The translations under genes were made by a program, and so were the position numbers. A stretch of DNA of 64,000 bases from 9FT-COMBO-48-23 sp964400675. Lineage in GTDB: Bacteria; Chloroflexota; Dehalococcoidia; GIF9; UBA5629. A model generated the notes under the pieces. The model saw only the letters and a program-made list of their open reading frames with translations, was not told the DNA's origin and did no database searches. Shown here one piece after another: positions 49,330-59,148 of this stretch (the first letter of the stretch is position 1; each line of letters opens with the position of its first letter). The stretch is from contig CAYNVO010000005.1 of assembly GCA_964400675.1 (NCBI GenBank), forward strand, positions 87,746 through 151,745, read 5' to 3'.

Positions 49330-49962
49330 TCACACAGAGTCAGTTTGCCTCTCTAGCCACAAACGCGCCACAGCAGAACTAACAGCCGCATAATCAAATC
49401 CGCGCCGCCGAAGATGGCCGGACAAGCGGCGACGGAATTCACTGTAATCCAAATCAGACAGAAGACGTGCCTTCTTTAATCCCGCTGCATAAGCAGCACT
49501 TTCATCGTCTAAATCACCCAATATCTCATTAGCTATCTCTGTATCCACACCCTTCTGTCTCAACTCGAGTTTTATCAACCTCCTGCTTCGAGGTCGGAAG
49601 GATAAGCGATTGTCCCTCCAATAGTGTGCAAAGGCAACATCATCAATCTGCCGAAGTTCCTTCAACCGAATAACAACTTTGTCCACAATTTCACTACTGA
49701 AACCTCGACGATGTAGTCTATTTTTTACCTCAGCTTCACTTCTAGGGCGATAACCTAGATAGTACAAAGCAGCCCTAAAACAGCTCTGAAAAAGGTCAGT
49801 ATGCTTCAATTCTCCAATCTGTTCTACTGACAGGCACTGACCGATTTTGAGACCGGCTATGGCTGCTACTTCTCCACTGATAGTAAAGGAAAATGAGCCA
49901 TCAACAAAGACACTGACTTGTTTTTTACTTTCGTTCACCCGAAGAGCTGTAATCAACCCCAC
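49330..49962 (-). CDS. recX: RecX regulatory protein
   Basis: 210 residues with the RecX helical repeats; YYLGYRPRSEAEVKNRLHRRGF, DVAFAHYWRDNRL and ARLLSDLDYSEFRRRLSGHLRRRGF (all in part) are typical. It binds RecA and limits its filaments. GTG 49962 has GGGAGG five bases upstream and gives the usual N-terminus LITALRVNESKKQVSVFVDG; the longer frame from 49998 lacks such a site. It is 66 bases after recA, the usual order. Confidence 0.9.
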   Translation of the reverse strand: MGLITALRVNESKKQVSVFVDGSFSFTISGEVAAIAGLKIGQCLSVEQIGELKHTDLFQSCFRAALYYLGYRPRSEAEVKNRLHRRGFSSEIVDKVVIRLKELRQIDDVAFAHYWRDNRLSFRPRSRRLIKLELRQKGVDTEIANEILGDLDDESAAYAAGLKKARLLSDLDYSEFRRRLSGHLRRRGFDYAAVSSAVARLWLERQTDSV

Positions 49963-50028
49963 TTGAACCTCCCTCAGATCCAAGCTTCTAACTGTCACTC
50001 TGGGTGACGAATAGGCGAAAAATCCAGC

Positions 50029-51066
50029 TTATTCGGAAACTTCTTTGGCTTCAGATCCCGGACTTGGCAAAGACATCGCCATAGCCCTTATCTCACTCTC
50101 TATGTTTGAAGCCAGATCAGCATGCTGCAGTAGATAATCTCTAGCATTCTCTCGCCCCTGGCCCAGCTTCAGGTCACCGTAAGCGAAAAAGCTGCCAGCC
50201 TTTTTTACTACCCCCAGAGCAACACCTAAATCGATAATGTCACCTTCCTTGCTTATACCATATTTACCACGCTTAAACATTATGTCAAATTCAGCCGACC
50301 GAAAAGGAGGCGCCATCTTATTCTTAACTATCCTGGCGCGGACCCTCGTGCCCACCACTTCAGAACCCTGTTTAAGAGAATCAATCCGTCTTAAATCAAT
50401 CCGCACTGAGCTATAAAATTTCAAAGCTCTGCCGCCGGGGGTAACCTCCGGGCTACCAAAAATGATGCCCACCTTTTCCCGTAGCTGATTAACGAAAACC
50501 ACCGCAGTGTGTGATTTGCTAATCGCCGCTACCAATTTCCTTAACGCTTGTGACATCAACCGAGCTTGCAAGCCTACGTGAACATCACCCATCTCCCCTT
50601 CTATTTCAGCCCGTGGTACCAAGGCGGCCACGCTGTCGATAACTATCACATCCACAGCCCCACTCCTAACCAGTTCTTCAGTAATCCCCAAAGCCTCCTC
50701 CCCGTCATCAGGCTGGGATATGCGCAAATCTTCAACTCTCACCCCACAATTAGCCGCATAGGCAGTATCAAGGGCATGCTCTGCATCTACATAGACAGCA
50801 ATACCTCCGAGCTTTTGAGCCTCAGCAATTATGTGCTGACCAAGCGTGGTCTTACCGGAAGCCTCGGCACCGAAAATCTCGGTGACACGCCCCCGCGGAA
50901 TACCACCTATCCCCAAGGCTAAATCCAAACTCAGCGAACCCGTCGGGATAGCTTCCGCCACCATTCTTGCCGAAAGCTCACCGAGCTTCATAATAGAACC
51001 TTCACCAAACTGCTTTTCGATGCGACTTACCGCTAGCTCAAGTGCCTTCTCTTTCTCTGAAGCCAT
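50029..51066 (-). CDS. recA: DNA recombinase RecA
   Basis: 345 residues. Walker A GAEASGKTTLGQH (usually GPESSGKTT), EHALD of the ATP site, Walker B VDVIVIDSVAALVPRAEIEG (in part), L1/L2 DNA-binding loops (GDVHVGLQARLMSQALRKL, VFVNQLREKVGIIFGSPEVTPGG in part) and a C-terminal acidic tail. AGAGGAGG precedes ATG. No LexA-type box was looked for successfully upstream. Confidence 0.97.
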   Translation of the reverse strand: MASEKEKALELAVSRIEKQFGEGSIMKLGELSARMVAEAIPTGSLSLDLALGIGGIPRGRVTEIFGAEASGKTTLGQHIIAEAQKLGGIAVYVDAEHALDTAYAANCGVRVEDLRISQPDDGEEALGITEELVRSGAVDVIVIDSVAALVPRAEIEGEMGDVHVGLQARLMSQALRKLVAAISKSHTAVVFVNQLREKVGIIFGSPEVTPGGRALKFYSSVRIDLRRIDSLKQGSEVVGTRVRARIVKNKMAPPFRSAEFDIMFKRGKYGISKEGDIIDLGVALGVVKKAGSFFAYGDLKLGQGRENARDYLLQHADLASNIESEIRAMAMSLPSPGSEAKEVSE

Positions 51067-51142
51067 GTCTTGCCTCCTCTAAAACCAAGCGCATCATAAC
51101 ATACGCATTATATCAGCACAACCTGCATTCACGACGATGAGT

Positions 51143-51877
51143 TCATAGCGGCGGAACGGGTGGGAGACAGCATTTATGTGTGCTCTTGTTCATCATAAAA
51201 TCTATCTCGCCTTTGACTTTTCTCTCGGCTTCACCCGTAATCAGATAACGGTCAAGCTCGCTATATGACAGCCCCAACTCCCCCTCATCCGTCTGCCCTT
51301 CCCACAAACCTGCCGAAGGCGGTTTATCAATGATTTCTGCCGGGATATCCAAATACCTGGCCAAATCCCGCACCTGGCTCTTAACCAGATTGCCCAGAGG
51401 CATAAGGTCTGAGCCACCGTCTCCATGTTTGGTGAAATATCCAACTGACAACTCACTCCTATTGCTGGCACCCACTACTAGATAACCGAGGCGGTTGGCA
51501 AAATAATAGAGAGTGACCATTCGTAGCCTTGGTTTGATATTATTCTCCGCCCGCCTCTTCGTTGCGGCATCATGGACGCCATCCTGCAAAGCCTTAATCA
51601 AGACATCAAACACTTCATCGAGGACAACGACTTTAACAGGTATATGGAACTTGGCAGCAACAAGCTCTGCATGTTCTCTATCAATGTCGCTGCTGTGGCA
51701 GGGCATAATAACACCCAGAGTAGTTTCAGCAAAAGCACGCTTGCATAACACTGCAGCTACGGAGGAGTCGACTCCACCACTCATACCCAAGACCACTCCT
51801 TTACCCCCGGCTGCTAAGACCATCTCACTGAGCCATGAGGTAAGTTTTTGAACAAGTTCGCCAATCGATGACTTCAT
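51143..51877 (-). CDS. nadE: NH3-dependent NAD+ synthetase
   Basis: 244 residues. PP-loop GMSGGVDSSVAAVLCKRAF near 30; SNRSELSVGYFTKHGDGGSDLMPLGNL (in part) near 135-160; and KPPSAGLWEGQTDEGELG near 185, all NadE signatures. It amidates deamido-NAD with ammonia and ATP; no glutaminase domain is present. ATG 51877 is preceded by GTG in frame. Separate from recA by 76 bases. Confidence 0.93.
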   Translation of the reverse strand: MKSSIGELVQKLTSWLSEMVLAAGGKGVVLGMSGGVDSSVAAVLCKRAFAETTLGVIMPCHSSDIDREHAELVAAKFHIPVKVVVLDEVFDVLIKALQDGVHDAATKRRAENNIKPRLRMVTLYYFANRLGYLVVGASNRSELSVGYFTKHGDGGSDLMPLGNLVKSQVRDLARYLDIPAEIIDKPPSAGLWEGQTDEGELGLSYSELDRYLITGEAERKVKGEIDFMMNKSTHKCCLPPVPPL

Positions 51878-51998
51878 CACGCTAGCTGCTAGTATAACAT
51901 TCTGCGAACCAGTCCACCAAGAGATGACAAGGAAAAAACAGGAACAGAACTAACAGCAAATCAGGGTATATATAATAAGGTTTTTCAAAATATCAAGT

Positions 51999-52027
51999 TT
52001 GACTCAATAATAACTAAAAGGTAAACT
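51999..52027 (+). promoter_or_regulatory. Sigma-70-like promoter of the FmdB-like gene
   Basis: TTGACT (51999-52004), a 17-base spacer and TAAACT (52022-52027), 17 bases before ATG 52045, leaving a very short leader with GGAG. Confidence 0.55.
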
Positions 52028-52044
52028 ATTATTCGGAGAGCAAA

Positions 52045-52281
52045 ATGCCCATTTATGAATATCTATGCCCCGAGTGTAACTGCAAGTTTGAACTGTTACG
52101 CTCCATGAACAAAGCAAATGAAGATGCTTCATGCCCCCAATGCCAGCACACTGCCAAACGAGCCTTCTCCAAATTTGCCTCCTTTTCAAAAGGAGCTGGC
52201 GGTGAATCTACTCCTATAGCCGGAACTGCCGGCTCATGCGCCGGCTGTACATCTTCCAGTTGCAGCAGCTGCAATATATAG
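52045..52281 (+). CDS. FmdB-type zinc ribbon protein
   Basis: 78 residues. MPIYEYLCPECNCKFELLRSM (in part) and a second CPQC pair near residue 30 form the zinc ribbon of the FmdB/RHH family; a Gly/Ser-rich tail ends in CAGCTSSSCSSCNI, adding five cysteines. Its role is unknown; such proteins are often called putative regulatory proteins. It has its own promoter. Confidence 0.88.
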   Translation: MPIYEYLCPECNCKFELLRSMNKANEDASCPQCQHTAKRAFSKFASFSKGAGGESTPIAGTAGSCAGCTSSSCSSCNI

Positions 52282-52294
52282 CTCGGTCTACCCT

Positions 52295-52981
52295 TTACTT
52301 TCGCTGGCCCTTCAATCTCAAAATACCAAAGGCAATACCACCAAGAATTACAGCTTCCAATATAACAGCTCCAAAACCGAACAAGGCTGCATCGTAGAAA
52401 AATCCTTCTGGGAATAATCTGATCAGGTAATCCTTAGCCGGGTCAAGCAGCCAGTATTCATTTGAAAAGCTGACCAGGTGGAAGAGAAGAAAAAAACGCT
52501 CGAAACCAAACAAAGCCCAGAGAGCCAGGACAGCCATCAATCCTACGGTAACCAGACTTCCCCACAATAAACCCTGGACAACTATCCGCCAGCCGACCTT
52601 GAAACTAAAAAACAATACGAGCACACAGATGATTAGCAGGAGTAAAGCTCCCCTTTGAACCCAATAGTCCAACTGAATCAAGCCTCTTACATCTTCGAGA
52701 TGAACTAATTCCCGTTCATTGAACAGGCTAAATTCCTGTCCCTTCTTGAGAACTGTAATCTGGGCTGAGTCTGCCCTTAGACTAAAGTAATCGATTAAAT
52801 GCTGAGCCACTCTCTTTAGCTCAAGTTTATCTATGCCGGTAGCCTCGCTTATCTCGTATTTATCGAAGCCATACTCATAAAGCCTGAGCTCGTTAACCTC
52901 GCAACAAAGAGTGCTTGTGATGAGCATGACAGGCAAGCAAAACACAAACAACCAATAGACTATGCTTTGAACAATCTTCAT
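52295..52981 (-). CDS. DUF1461 family integral membrane protein (TIGR01906)
   Basis: 228 residues from ATG 52981. About five transmembrane helices; a signal-anchor start (IVQSIVYWLFVFCLPVMLIT), an extracytoplasmic region with FSLFNERELVHLEDVRGLI near 100-120, and pairs of later helices. HLEDVR and the length fit TIGR01906. Function unknown. A longer frame to 53074 exists, but its extra N-terminus lacks the family pattern. Confidence 0.78.
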   Translation of the reverse strand: MKIVQSIVYWLFVFCLPVMLITSTLCCEVNELRLYEYGFDKYEISEATGIDKLELKRVAQHLIDYFSLRADSAQITVLKKGQEFSLFNERELVHLEDVRGLIQLDYWVQRGALLLLIICVLVLFFSFKVGWRIVVQGLLWGSLVTVGLMAVLALWALFGFERFFLLFHLVSFSNEYWLLDPAKDYLIRLFPEGFFYDAALFGFGAVILEAVILGGIAFGILRLKGQRK

Positions 52982-53089
52982 TTCACTATTCAGAAACCAT
53001 AACCGATAATAGCCAGTATATACCCAAATTGTCAATAAAAAATTTTTCGATTTTCTCAAGCGCACCAAAAGCAACCACCCAAAACCCTG

Positions 53090-53098
53090 TGCTATAAT
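53090..53098 (+). promoter_or_regulatory. Extended -10 promoter of dnaE
   Basis: TGCTATAAT matches TGnTATAAT exactly, 26 bases before ATG 53125. No convincing -35 is seen. Confidence 0.5.
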
Positions 53099-53124
53099 TT
53101 AGGCCGAGCCCCTAGGAAAAACTA

Positions 53125-56100
53125 ATGTTTACGCATCTTCACGTTCACACTGAGTATAGTTTGCTTGACGGTTTATGCCGCATCCCCCAGGTTATTGCCA
53201 AAGCTAAAGAACTAGGCATGACCAGCCTAGCCATCACCGACCATGGAAGCATGCACGGCATCATCGATTTCTACACAGCAGCAAAAGAGGCCGGCGTAAA
53301 ACCTATAATCGGCTGCGAAATTTATGTAGCCGAAACCAATCGCCAGAGCCGAACCGCCAGCGACAAGAATATCTACCATCTAGTCTTACTTGCCAGAAAC
53401 CATCAGGGCTATCAAAACCTAATTCAGCTGATTACTAAGGCTCATCTCGAAGGCTTCTATTATAAACCACGAGTGGACAAAGAGCTTCTAGCCAAGCACC
53501 ATGAAGGACTAATCGCCTTATCCGCCTGTGCCCGCGGCGAGCTGCCCCGCCTAATCTTATCAGGACGTCTTGAAGAGGCCGCCACACAGGCCATCTGGTA
53601 TAAGGAGACCTTCAATGATTATTATTTAGAGATTCAACGACACCCGATTCCCGAGCTAGAAAAAATCAACGAGGGTCTGCTTTCCCTGTCTTCACAATTA
53701 AATATACCTATTGTAGCTACAAATGACGTACATTACGTTAATAAAGAAGATGCCACCACTCAAGAGCTGCTGCTCTGTATCCAAACTAATACCTCTATCT
53801 ACGATGAGAAAAGGCTAAAGATGGCCGGTGATTTCTTCTATCTGAAAAGCCCTGAAGAAATGACAGAGCTATTTGTTGACCTACCTCAAGCTCTAGAAAA
53901 CACACAAAAAATCGCTGATATGTGCCAATTGGAGCTGGAATTTGGCCGACTTCACCTCCCGCGGGTGGATTTACCCAAAGACAAAACCTCCAATGACTAC
54001 CTGGCAGAACTCTGCTGGCAAGGATTAAAGCAACGCTATACATCACCGACTCCAGATATTGAACAGCGGTTGGCTTACGAATTGGAAGTCATCAAGAAAA
54101 CACAATTCGCTGACTATTTCCTGGTTGTCTGGGACCTCATTTCCTTCGCTAAGAACCAAAACATACTTTTCGGCGTCCGAGGCAGTGCTGCCGCGAGTCT
54201 GGCTCTATACTGCCTCAGTATCACCAACATCGACCCTCTCGCAAACAAACTCGTCTTCGAACGCTTCTTGAATGTGGAACGTCGTGAGCCACCGGACATC
54301 GACCTGGATTTCCAGGACGACCGCCGTGATGAAATGATAGCCTATGTCAGTCATAAATATGGCCCCGACCATGTAGCCCAAATCATCACCTTTGGCACTT
54401 TAGGCGCCAGAGCAGCTCTAAGAGACGTGGGCAGAGCTCTCGGTATGCCTTACAGCCAGGTTGACCGAGTTGCCCGACTTATTACGCCCAGACCGAATAT
54501 AACCCTGGATCAAGCTTTAGTTGAAAACAAAGAGCTGTATGACATCTACCATGAAGATAGCACAGTGCAAAACCTGGTTGATACTGCCAAGAAGTTAGAA
54601 GGAATATCTCGCCATGCCAGCACTCATGCGGCTGGTGTAGTCATATCCAGAGAACCTTTGACCCAATATATGCCGTTACAACGCGCCACCAAAGACCATG
54701 AGCAAGCTGCAACCATGACCCAGTTCTCCATGGAAAGCGTTGCGCGCCTCGGGCTACTCAAACTGGATTTCCTCGGATTGGCTAATCTCACCATATTAGC
54801 TAAGGCCAGAGAAATAATCGCCGAAAATCGCAACGTCTCTATAGACTTACATCATATTCCGTTAGATGACTCAACAACTTTTGAATTGCTCGCCTCTGGC
54901 GAAACCGGCGGCATCTTCCAACTGGAAAGCGCTGGTATGCGCCGTTACATAAAGGAACTTAAACCCACCACCTTCAATGATATCGCAGCAATGGTAGCTC
55001 TTTACCGTCCTGGACCTATGGAGCACATACCAACCTTCGTAAAGGCAAAGTATGGGATTGAGTCCATTCGTTATCCCCATCCTGCGGTCAAGAAAATTCT
55101 AGAAGAGACTTACGGAGTCATTGTTTACCAGGATCAGGTGCTACATATAGTTCAGGCTTTAGCCGGCTATAGCTTGGGCCAAGCCGATATTTTCCGCAAA
55201 GCCATGGGGAAGAAAATTCCTGAAGTAATGAAGAAAGAGCGGCAAAATTTCATAAACGGTGCCAAGAAAAACGGGGTGTCTGCCGAAATAGCTAATGAGA
55301 TTTTCGCCTTGATAGAGCCTTTCGCTGGCTATGCCTTTAACAAAGCCCATAGTGTGAGCTACGCCCTAATCGCTTACCAAACAGCCTATCTTAAAGCCAA
55401 CTACCCTGTTGAATATATGACTGCTTTTCTAAACACCTATGCTGCTCACTCAGACAGACTTGCCTCAGCCATTGCTGAATGCCGTCGCTTAGGTATTTCT
55501 GTACTATCTCCAGACATTAACAAAAGTCGAGCCAGCTTCGCTATCGAGGAGGAAAATGATAAAGCAGCTATCCGCTTCAGCCTGACCGCTATCAAAAACG
55601 TCGGCTATGCAGCCATTGAACCCATCATACATGCCCGGGAAAAAGGTGGCGATTTCAAATCCATTGAGGATTTCTGCCGTCGTGTTGATTTGCGCAGCAT
55701 CAATAAAAAAGTTGTAGAAAGCCTAATCAAAGCCGGGGTCTTCGACTGTCTGACACCTCGTGGAACACTACTCCAGTCTATCGACCGAATCATATCCCTG
55801 GCACAGTGGGAGCAACGGCTAAGAGAATCGGGGCAGACCAGCATGTTTGACCTATGGGGCGACACCGTACCAGCACCACTTCCCAACTTGAACCTGGACC
55901 ATCTTGATGCTCCCCTCAAAGATAAACTGGAGTGGGAAAAAGAGTTACTGGGAGTATATTTCTCTGAACACCCTCTCGCCTCAATAGCCACGAAACTAGC
56001 TAACACCACCACAACACTATGTGGTGGAATCGATAGCGAAATGGCAGGAGAAAAAGTAATCATCGCTGGGATGGTAACCTCTATGCGACAACTCTATACC

Positions 56101-56589
56101 AAAGACAGGCGACCTTTCGTCATCGCTACCCTGGAAGACCTTGACGGTAGCATCGAAGTCACCGCCTGGTCTGAGGTCTACAACCAGACGAGAGAGATAT
56201 GGCAAGAAGGCAAAATTCTTCTTGTAGAAGGTACTGTAAAATTAAGAGACGACCGAGTAAACGTTAATTGCTTCCGGGTTCGACAATACCAGCCCGATAG
56301 TGAACCAGAACAGGAGATTAAGCCAGCTACCCCACCCCCACCACCACGTAAAATAGCAATCAATATCACTCAAAGTGATGAGGCTGAAGAAGACATAGTA
56401 CGTCTTGGTCAGGTCATGGATATTCTCGCCCGTTATCCAGGACAAGACACCGTCCTGCTTACCATAGACACAACAGAAGAGACGATAAGCATGAAAATAC
56501 CAAACACGGTCAACTATTGTACGGAATTAGCTAAAGACATCGAGAGTATACTGGGTGATAACAGCTTAAGCCAAAAAGAAAATCAGTGA
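53125..56589 (+). CDS. dnaE: DNA polymerase III alpha subunit
   Basis: 1154 residues. PHP domain at the N-terminus (HLHVHTEYSLLDG, ITDHGSMHG); palm with the catalytic pair in PPDIDLDFQDDRRDEMIAYV (in part) near 395; third Asp in LLKLDFLGL; FNKAHSVSYALIAYQTAYLKANYP (in part) of the fingers; helix-hairpin-helix near 830; OB-fold domain near 985-1060 (VIIAGMVTSMRQLYTKDRRPF in part). The length is typical of DnaE1-type replicative polymerases. PolC is not seen. AGGA precedes ATG by 9 bases. Confidence 0.97.
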   Translation: MFTHLHVHTEYSLLDGLCRIPQVIAKAKELGMTSLAITDHGSMHGIIDFYTAAKEAGVKPIIGCEIYVAETNRQSRTASDKNIYHLVLLARNHQGYQNLIQLITKAHLEGFYYKPRVDKELLAKHHEGLIALSACARGELPRLILSGRLEEAATQAIWYKETFNDYYLEIQRHPIPELEKINEGLLSLSSQLNIPIVATNDVHYVNKEDATTQELLLCIQTNTSIYDEKRLKMAGDFFYLKSPEEMTELFVDLPQALENTQKIADMCQLELEFGRLHLPRVDLPKDKTSNDYLAELCWQGLKQRYTSPTPDIEQRLAYELEVIKKTQFADYFLVVWDLISFAKNQNILFGVRGSAAASLALYCLSITNIDPLANKLVFERFLNVERREPPDIDLDFQDDRRDEMIAYVSHKYGPDHVAQIITFGTLGARAALRDVGRALGMPYSQVDRVARLITPRPNITLDQALVENKELYDIYHEDSTVQNLVDTAKKLEGISRHASTHAAGVVISREPLTQYMPLQRATKDHEQAATMTQFSMESVARLGLLKLDFLGLANLTILAKAREIIAENRNVSIDLHHIPLDDSTTFELLASGETGGIFQLESAGMRRYIKELKPTTFNDIAAMVALYRPGPMEHIPTFVKAKYGIESIRYPHPAVKKILEETYGVIVYQDQVLHIVQALAGYSLGQADIFRKAMGKKIPEVMKKERQNFINGAKKNGVSAEIANEIFALIEPFAGYAFNKAHSVSYALIAYQTAYLKANYPVEYMTAFLNTYAAHSDRLASAIAECRRLGISVLSPDINKSRASFAIEEENDKAAIRFSLTAIKNVGYAAIEPIIHAREKGGDFKSIEDFCRRVDLRSINKKVVESLIKAGVFDCLTPRGTLLQSIDRIISLAQWEQRLRESGQTSMFDLWGDTVPAPLPNLNLDHLDAPLKDKLEWEKELLGVYFSEHPLASIATKLANTTTTLCGGIDSEMAGEKVIIAGMVTSMRQLYTKDRRPFVIATLEDLDGSIEVTAWSEVYNQTREIWQEGKILLVEGTVKLRDDRVNVNCFRVRQYQPDSEPEQEIKPATPPPPPRKIAINITQSDEAEEDIVRLGQVMDILARYPGQDTVLLTIDTTEETISMKIPNTVNYCTELAKDIESILGDNSLSQKENQ

Positions 56590-56630
56590 TCATCTCAAGA
56601 GAAGAGACCGGCTACTCTTATTACATTTTC

Positions 56631-57218
56631 CTACTTGCCACAGTAAGGCTCTGCTAAATTGAGATAAGTTTTTTCCTCACCTTTGGGCAACTCTACCTTG
56701 ATAGAAGCAGCTTTTTCAAAGCGGAGAAGTAACTCTTTGATTTTTACACCACCACCGAAACCACCTAGCCCGCCATCGCTTTTAATCACCCTGTGGCACG
56801 GGACTATAATCGGCAATGGGTTTCTACCCAAGGCTTGACCTACAGCTCTGGCTGCTCTAGGTAGACCCAAACGGCTTGCTACCCAGCCATAACTCCTGGT
56901 TTCACCATACGGGACATTACGCACCAGTCGCCACACATCCTGTTGAAAATAGGTCGCTCCAGCCAAATCTAGCTTATCGGGGAAGTCCACAGGTTCACCC
57001 TCCAAATACCGCCTCAATCTATGCGGCAAATTGCCAAACGTAGCAGGAGATTGCTCTTCAGCAACCCAGCCATAACTCATAACCTGGCAAAGTATTTCTT
57101 CCTTAAATTTCTTGGGTAAAATGACCCTTTTTAGTCCGTTAGGCGAACCAACAATCCCCATCCATCCCAAGGAGGTGTCGAATGATGCGAAAGCGATATG
57201 GTCATATCTTTTCAACAT
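56631..57218 (-). CDS. ogt: Methylated-DNA-[protein]-cysteine S-methyltransferase
   Basis: 195 residues. The acceptor cysteine is in NPLPIIVPCHRVIKSDGGLGGFGGG (in part), with upstream GETRSYGWVASRLG and RAARAVGQALGRN. It takes an alkyl group from O6-alkylguanine in one irreversible step. Shorter than Ada; only the MGMT fold. Convergent with dnaE, about 40 bases away. Confidence 0.93.
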   Translation of the reverse strand: MLKRYDHIAFASFDTSLGWMGIVGSPNGLKRVILPKKFKEEILCQVMSYGWVAEEQSPATFGNLPHRLRRYLEGEPVDFPDKLDLAGATYFQQDVWRLVRNVPYGETRSYGWVASRLGLPRAARAVGQALGRNPLPIIVPCHRVIKSDGGLGGFGGGVKIKELLLRFEKAASIKVELPKGEEKTYLNLAEPYCGK

Positions 57219-57245
57219 GAAAATATGCCCAAAGTGGTAATTAAA

Positions 57246-57806
57246 TTATCCGGCTAGCTCAGCCAGTTTTGTGTTGTAAGCCTGGTAAGTCTTAGAATCG
57301 TAGAGGACAAAGAAAACTTCCTTCAAGGACGTTGAACTATCACGCAAAAAAGCAATCACTGTCTCCAAAGCTACTCTGGCTGCTTCAGTCACAGGATAAC
57401 CATAAACACCGGTGCTTATTGACGGGAAGGCAATGCTCTTTAATTTATAATCAGTAGCCAGCTTCAAGCTCTCTCGGTAGGCACTCGCCAGTAGTTCAGG
57501 CTCACCGCGGTTGCCGCCGTGCCAGACCGGACCTACGGTATGGACTACATGCTTAGCTTTGAGGTTTCCCCCGGTTGTTATAACCGCCTTACCTGTATCC
57601 AAACGCCCTATTCGAGAGACAATTTGGCGGCATTCATTCAAGATGGCTGGACCACCTGCCCGATGGATAGCACCATCAACACCACCCCCACCCATCAAAC
57701 TTGAATTGGCTGCATTAACGATAGCGTCTGTTGCCTGTTTAGTGATATCGCCTTGAATCAAAACAAGCCTCGTTTTGCCAATAGCCACTTCATCGCCCTC
57801 ACTCAT
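57246..57806 (-). CDS. Macrodomain protein (ADP-ribose/O-acetyl-ADP-ribose hydrolase type)
   Basis: 186 residues. LVLIQGDITKQATDAIVNAANSSLMGGGGVDGAIH (in part) at 12-45 is the ADP-ribose pocket, and SISTGVYGYP near 135 the second loop. The MacroD-type motif GGGGVDGAIHRAGG suggests hydrolysis of O-acetyl-ADP-ribose or of mono-ADP-ribosyl protein. GGAGTCAATT precedes ATG. Clustered with ogt and the hibernation factor. Confidence 0.92.
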   Translation of the reverse strand: MSEGDEVAIGKTRLVLIQGDITKQATDAIVNAANSSLMGGGGVDGAIHRAGGPAILNECRQIVSRIGRLDTGKAVITTGGNLKAKHVVHTVGPVWHGGNRGEPELLASAYRESLKLATDYKLKSIAFPSISTGVYGYPVTEAARVALETVIAFLRDSSTSLKEVFFVLYDSKTYQAYNTKLAELAG

Positions 57807-57824
57807 AATTGACTCCAGAGAAAC

Positions 57825-58382
57825 TCAGGATAACTCCGGCTCAATCAAACCATAATTGCCGTCATCACGTCGGTACAACAAACTAAGCGCATCACCCTCA
57901 TCATTAATAAAAAGGAAGAAAGAATGACCCAAAAGCTCCATTTGCTCAGCTGCCTCAGTTACTGACATCGGCTTAACTGTAAAGTGTTTAACTCTAACTA
58001 TCTTTGGCCAATCTCTATCTTCCGCACTGCCACCCGCCACTTCAGAAACTGCAGATTGGCGAGCCAGAGAAACACCACGCCCCTTGTCATATAGCTTCCC
58101 CTTATAGCGCTCAATCTGACGTGCCAATACTTCAGTTACAGCATCAACAGCTATACGAACTCTTTCACCTCTCTCTTCTCCTCTCAATAAGACACCTTTA
58201 CTGTTCAAAGTAACTTGCGCAGTGAAGCGATGTTGGGGCGACTTTGTGTTTTGCTCATGTATTTCCACTTTTGCTTCAGTAATATTAGGCAAGTAATGAG
58301 CTAACTTACCAATCTTCTTTTGTACGTAATTTCGAACTGCTGGAGAGATTTCCATATTCTTGCTAGAAATTTGCAGTTCCAT
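57825..58382 (-). CDS. hpf: Long-form ribosome hibernation promoting factor
   Basis: 185 residues from ATG 58382, which has GGGAGG at good spacing; an upstream frame to 58505 overlaps comF and is not needed. N-terminal S30AE domain (MELQISSKNMEISPAVRNYV to about 105) binds the decoding site; a basic linker precedes the C-terminal domain (IVRVKHFTVKPMSVTEAAEQM with LLGHSFFLFIN), which dimerises ribosomes into 100S particles in long-form HPFs. It follows comF by 16 bases, as in many Firmicutes and Chloroflexota. Confidence 0.94.
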   Translation of the reverse strand: MELQISSKNMEISPAVRNYVQKKIGKLAHYLPNITEAKVEIHEQNTKSPQHRFTAQVTLNSKGVLLRGEERGERVRIAVDAVTEVLARQIERYKGKLYDKGRGVSLARQSAVSEVAGGSAEDRDWPKIVRVKHFTVKPMSVTEAAEQMELLGHSFFLFINDEGDALSLLYRRDDGNYGLIEPELS

Positions 58383-58398
58383 GTCTCTACCTCCCTTA

Positions 58399-59109
58399 TT
58401 AAATTTCTCTAGCCAAAGTAAAGCCCCATACTGAAATAGCCCCACTCGCTTTAAGAGCCGCAGCACAGTTTTCCAAAGTAGCCCCTGAGGTACATACATC
58501 ATCAATCAAGATGACGTTCCTTGCCTTCAGTTTCTCATCCCGGCAAGCGAAAGCTTCTTTAACGTTATTCCTCCGCTCTTCAATGGCGGTTGTTCTGGCC
58601 TGAGGCAAGCTATCCTTGACACGACTCAAGCTATCATCAATCACAGATAGCCCTATCAATTTGCCTAGTTCTTGCGCCAGAAGACCTGATTGATTGTAAC
58701 CGCGCTCTCGCAACCGCCGAGAATGCAGAGGCACAGGCACCAAAACTTCACCGTGCACTGGAGTATCTTGAAGGTAACCAGCCATGAACATAGCCAGGCA
58801 ACCAGATATTGCCTTAAGATTGCGATACTTCAACTCATGGATAGCCTGGCGTACTATTCCCTCAAATCGGAAGACAGAACGAATGCCATCGATATCAGTC
58901 TTTTGCCCCCAGCAAGCTGAGCATAAAACACCGCTTGACTCCGGCTTACCGCACTTTTGACAAAATGGCTGCACGAGCCGAGGTAGCTTCTGGCAACAGC
59001 CAACACACAGGAAATCTCCGATCTTTCCACACCCAACACAGCGTCGCGGAAAGAAAAAGTCAATAACTCTCTCCTGGAGTTGCCCCGCCAACAAAGACAA
59101 AGCTATCAC
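58399..59109 (-). CDS. comF: ComF family phosphoribosyltransferase-like protein
   Basis: 236 residues. N-terminal zinc finger (CVGCGKIG, CVGCC, FCQKCG, CSACW) then a PRTase domain with VLVPVPLHSRRLRERGYNQ and the PRPP loop NVILIDDVCTSGATL near 195. ComF supports DNA uptake in competence and may act with PriA in other contexts. The start is GTG 59109. Solitary, but on the same strand as hpf. Confidence 0.93.
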   Translation of the reverse strand: MIALSLLAGQLQERVIDFFFPRRCVGCGKIGDFLCVGCCQKLPRLVQPFCQKCGKPESSGVLCSACWGQKTDIDGIRSVFRFEGIVRQAIHELKYRNLKAISGCLAMFMAGYLQDTPVHGEVLVPVPLHSRRLRERGYNQSGLLAQELGKLIGLSVIDDSLSRVKDSLPQARTTAIEERRNNVKEAFACRDEKLKARNVILIDDVCTSGATLENCAAALKASGAISVWGFTLAREI

Positions 59110-59148
59110 CCCAAAAGCATACTGGGAAGTAGTGTAACCACTTATGAG

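Noticed and set aside
53125..56589. Intein in dnaE
   Set aside because: Motifs run continuously and the length (1154) is normal.
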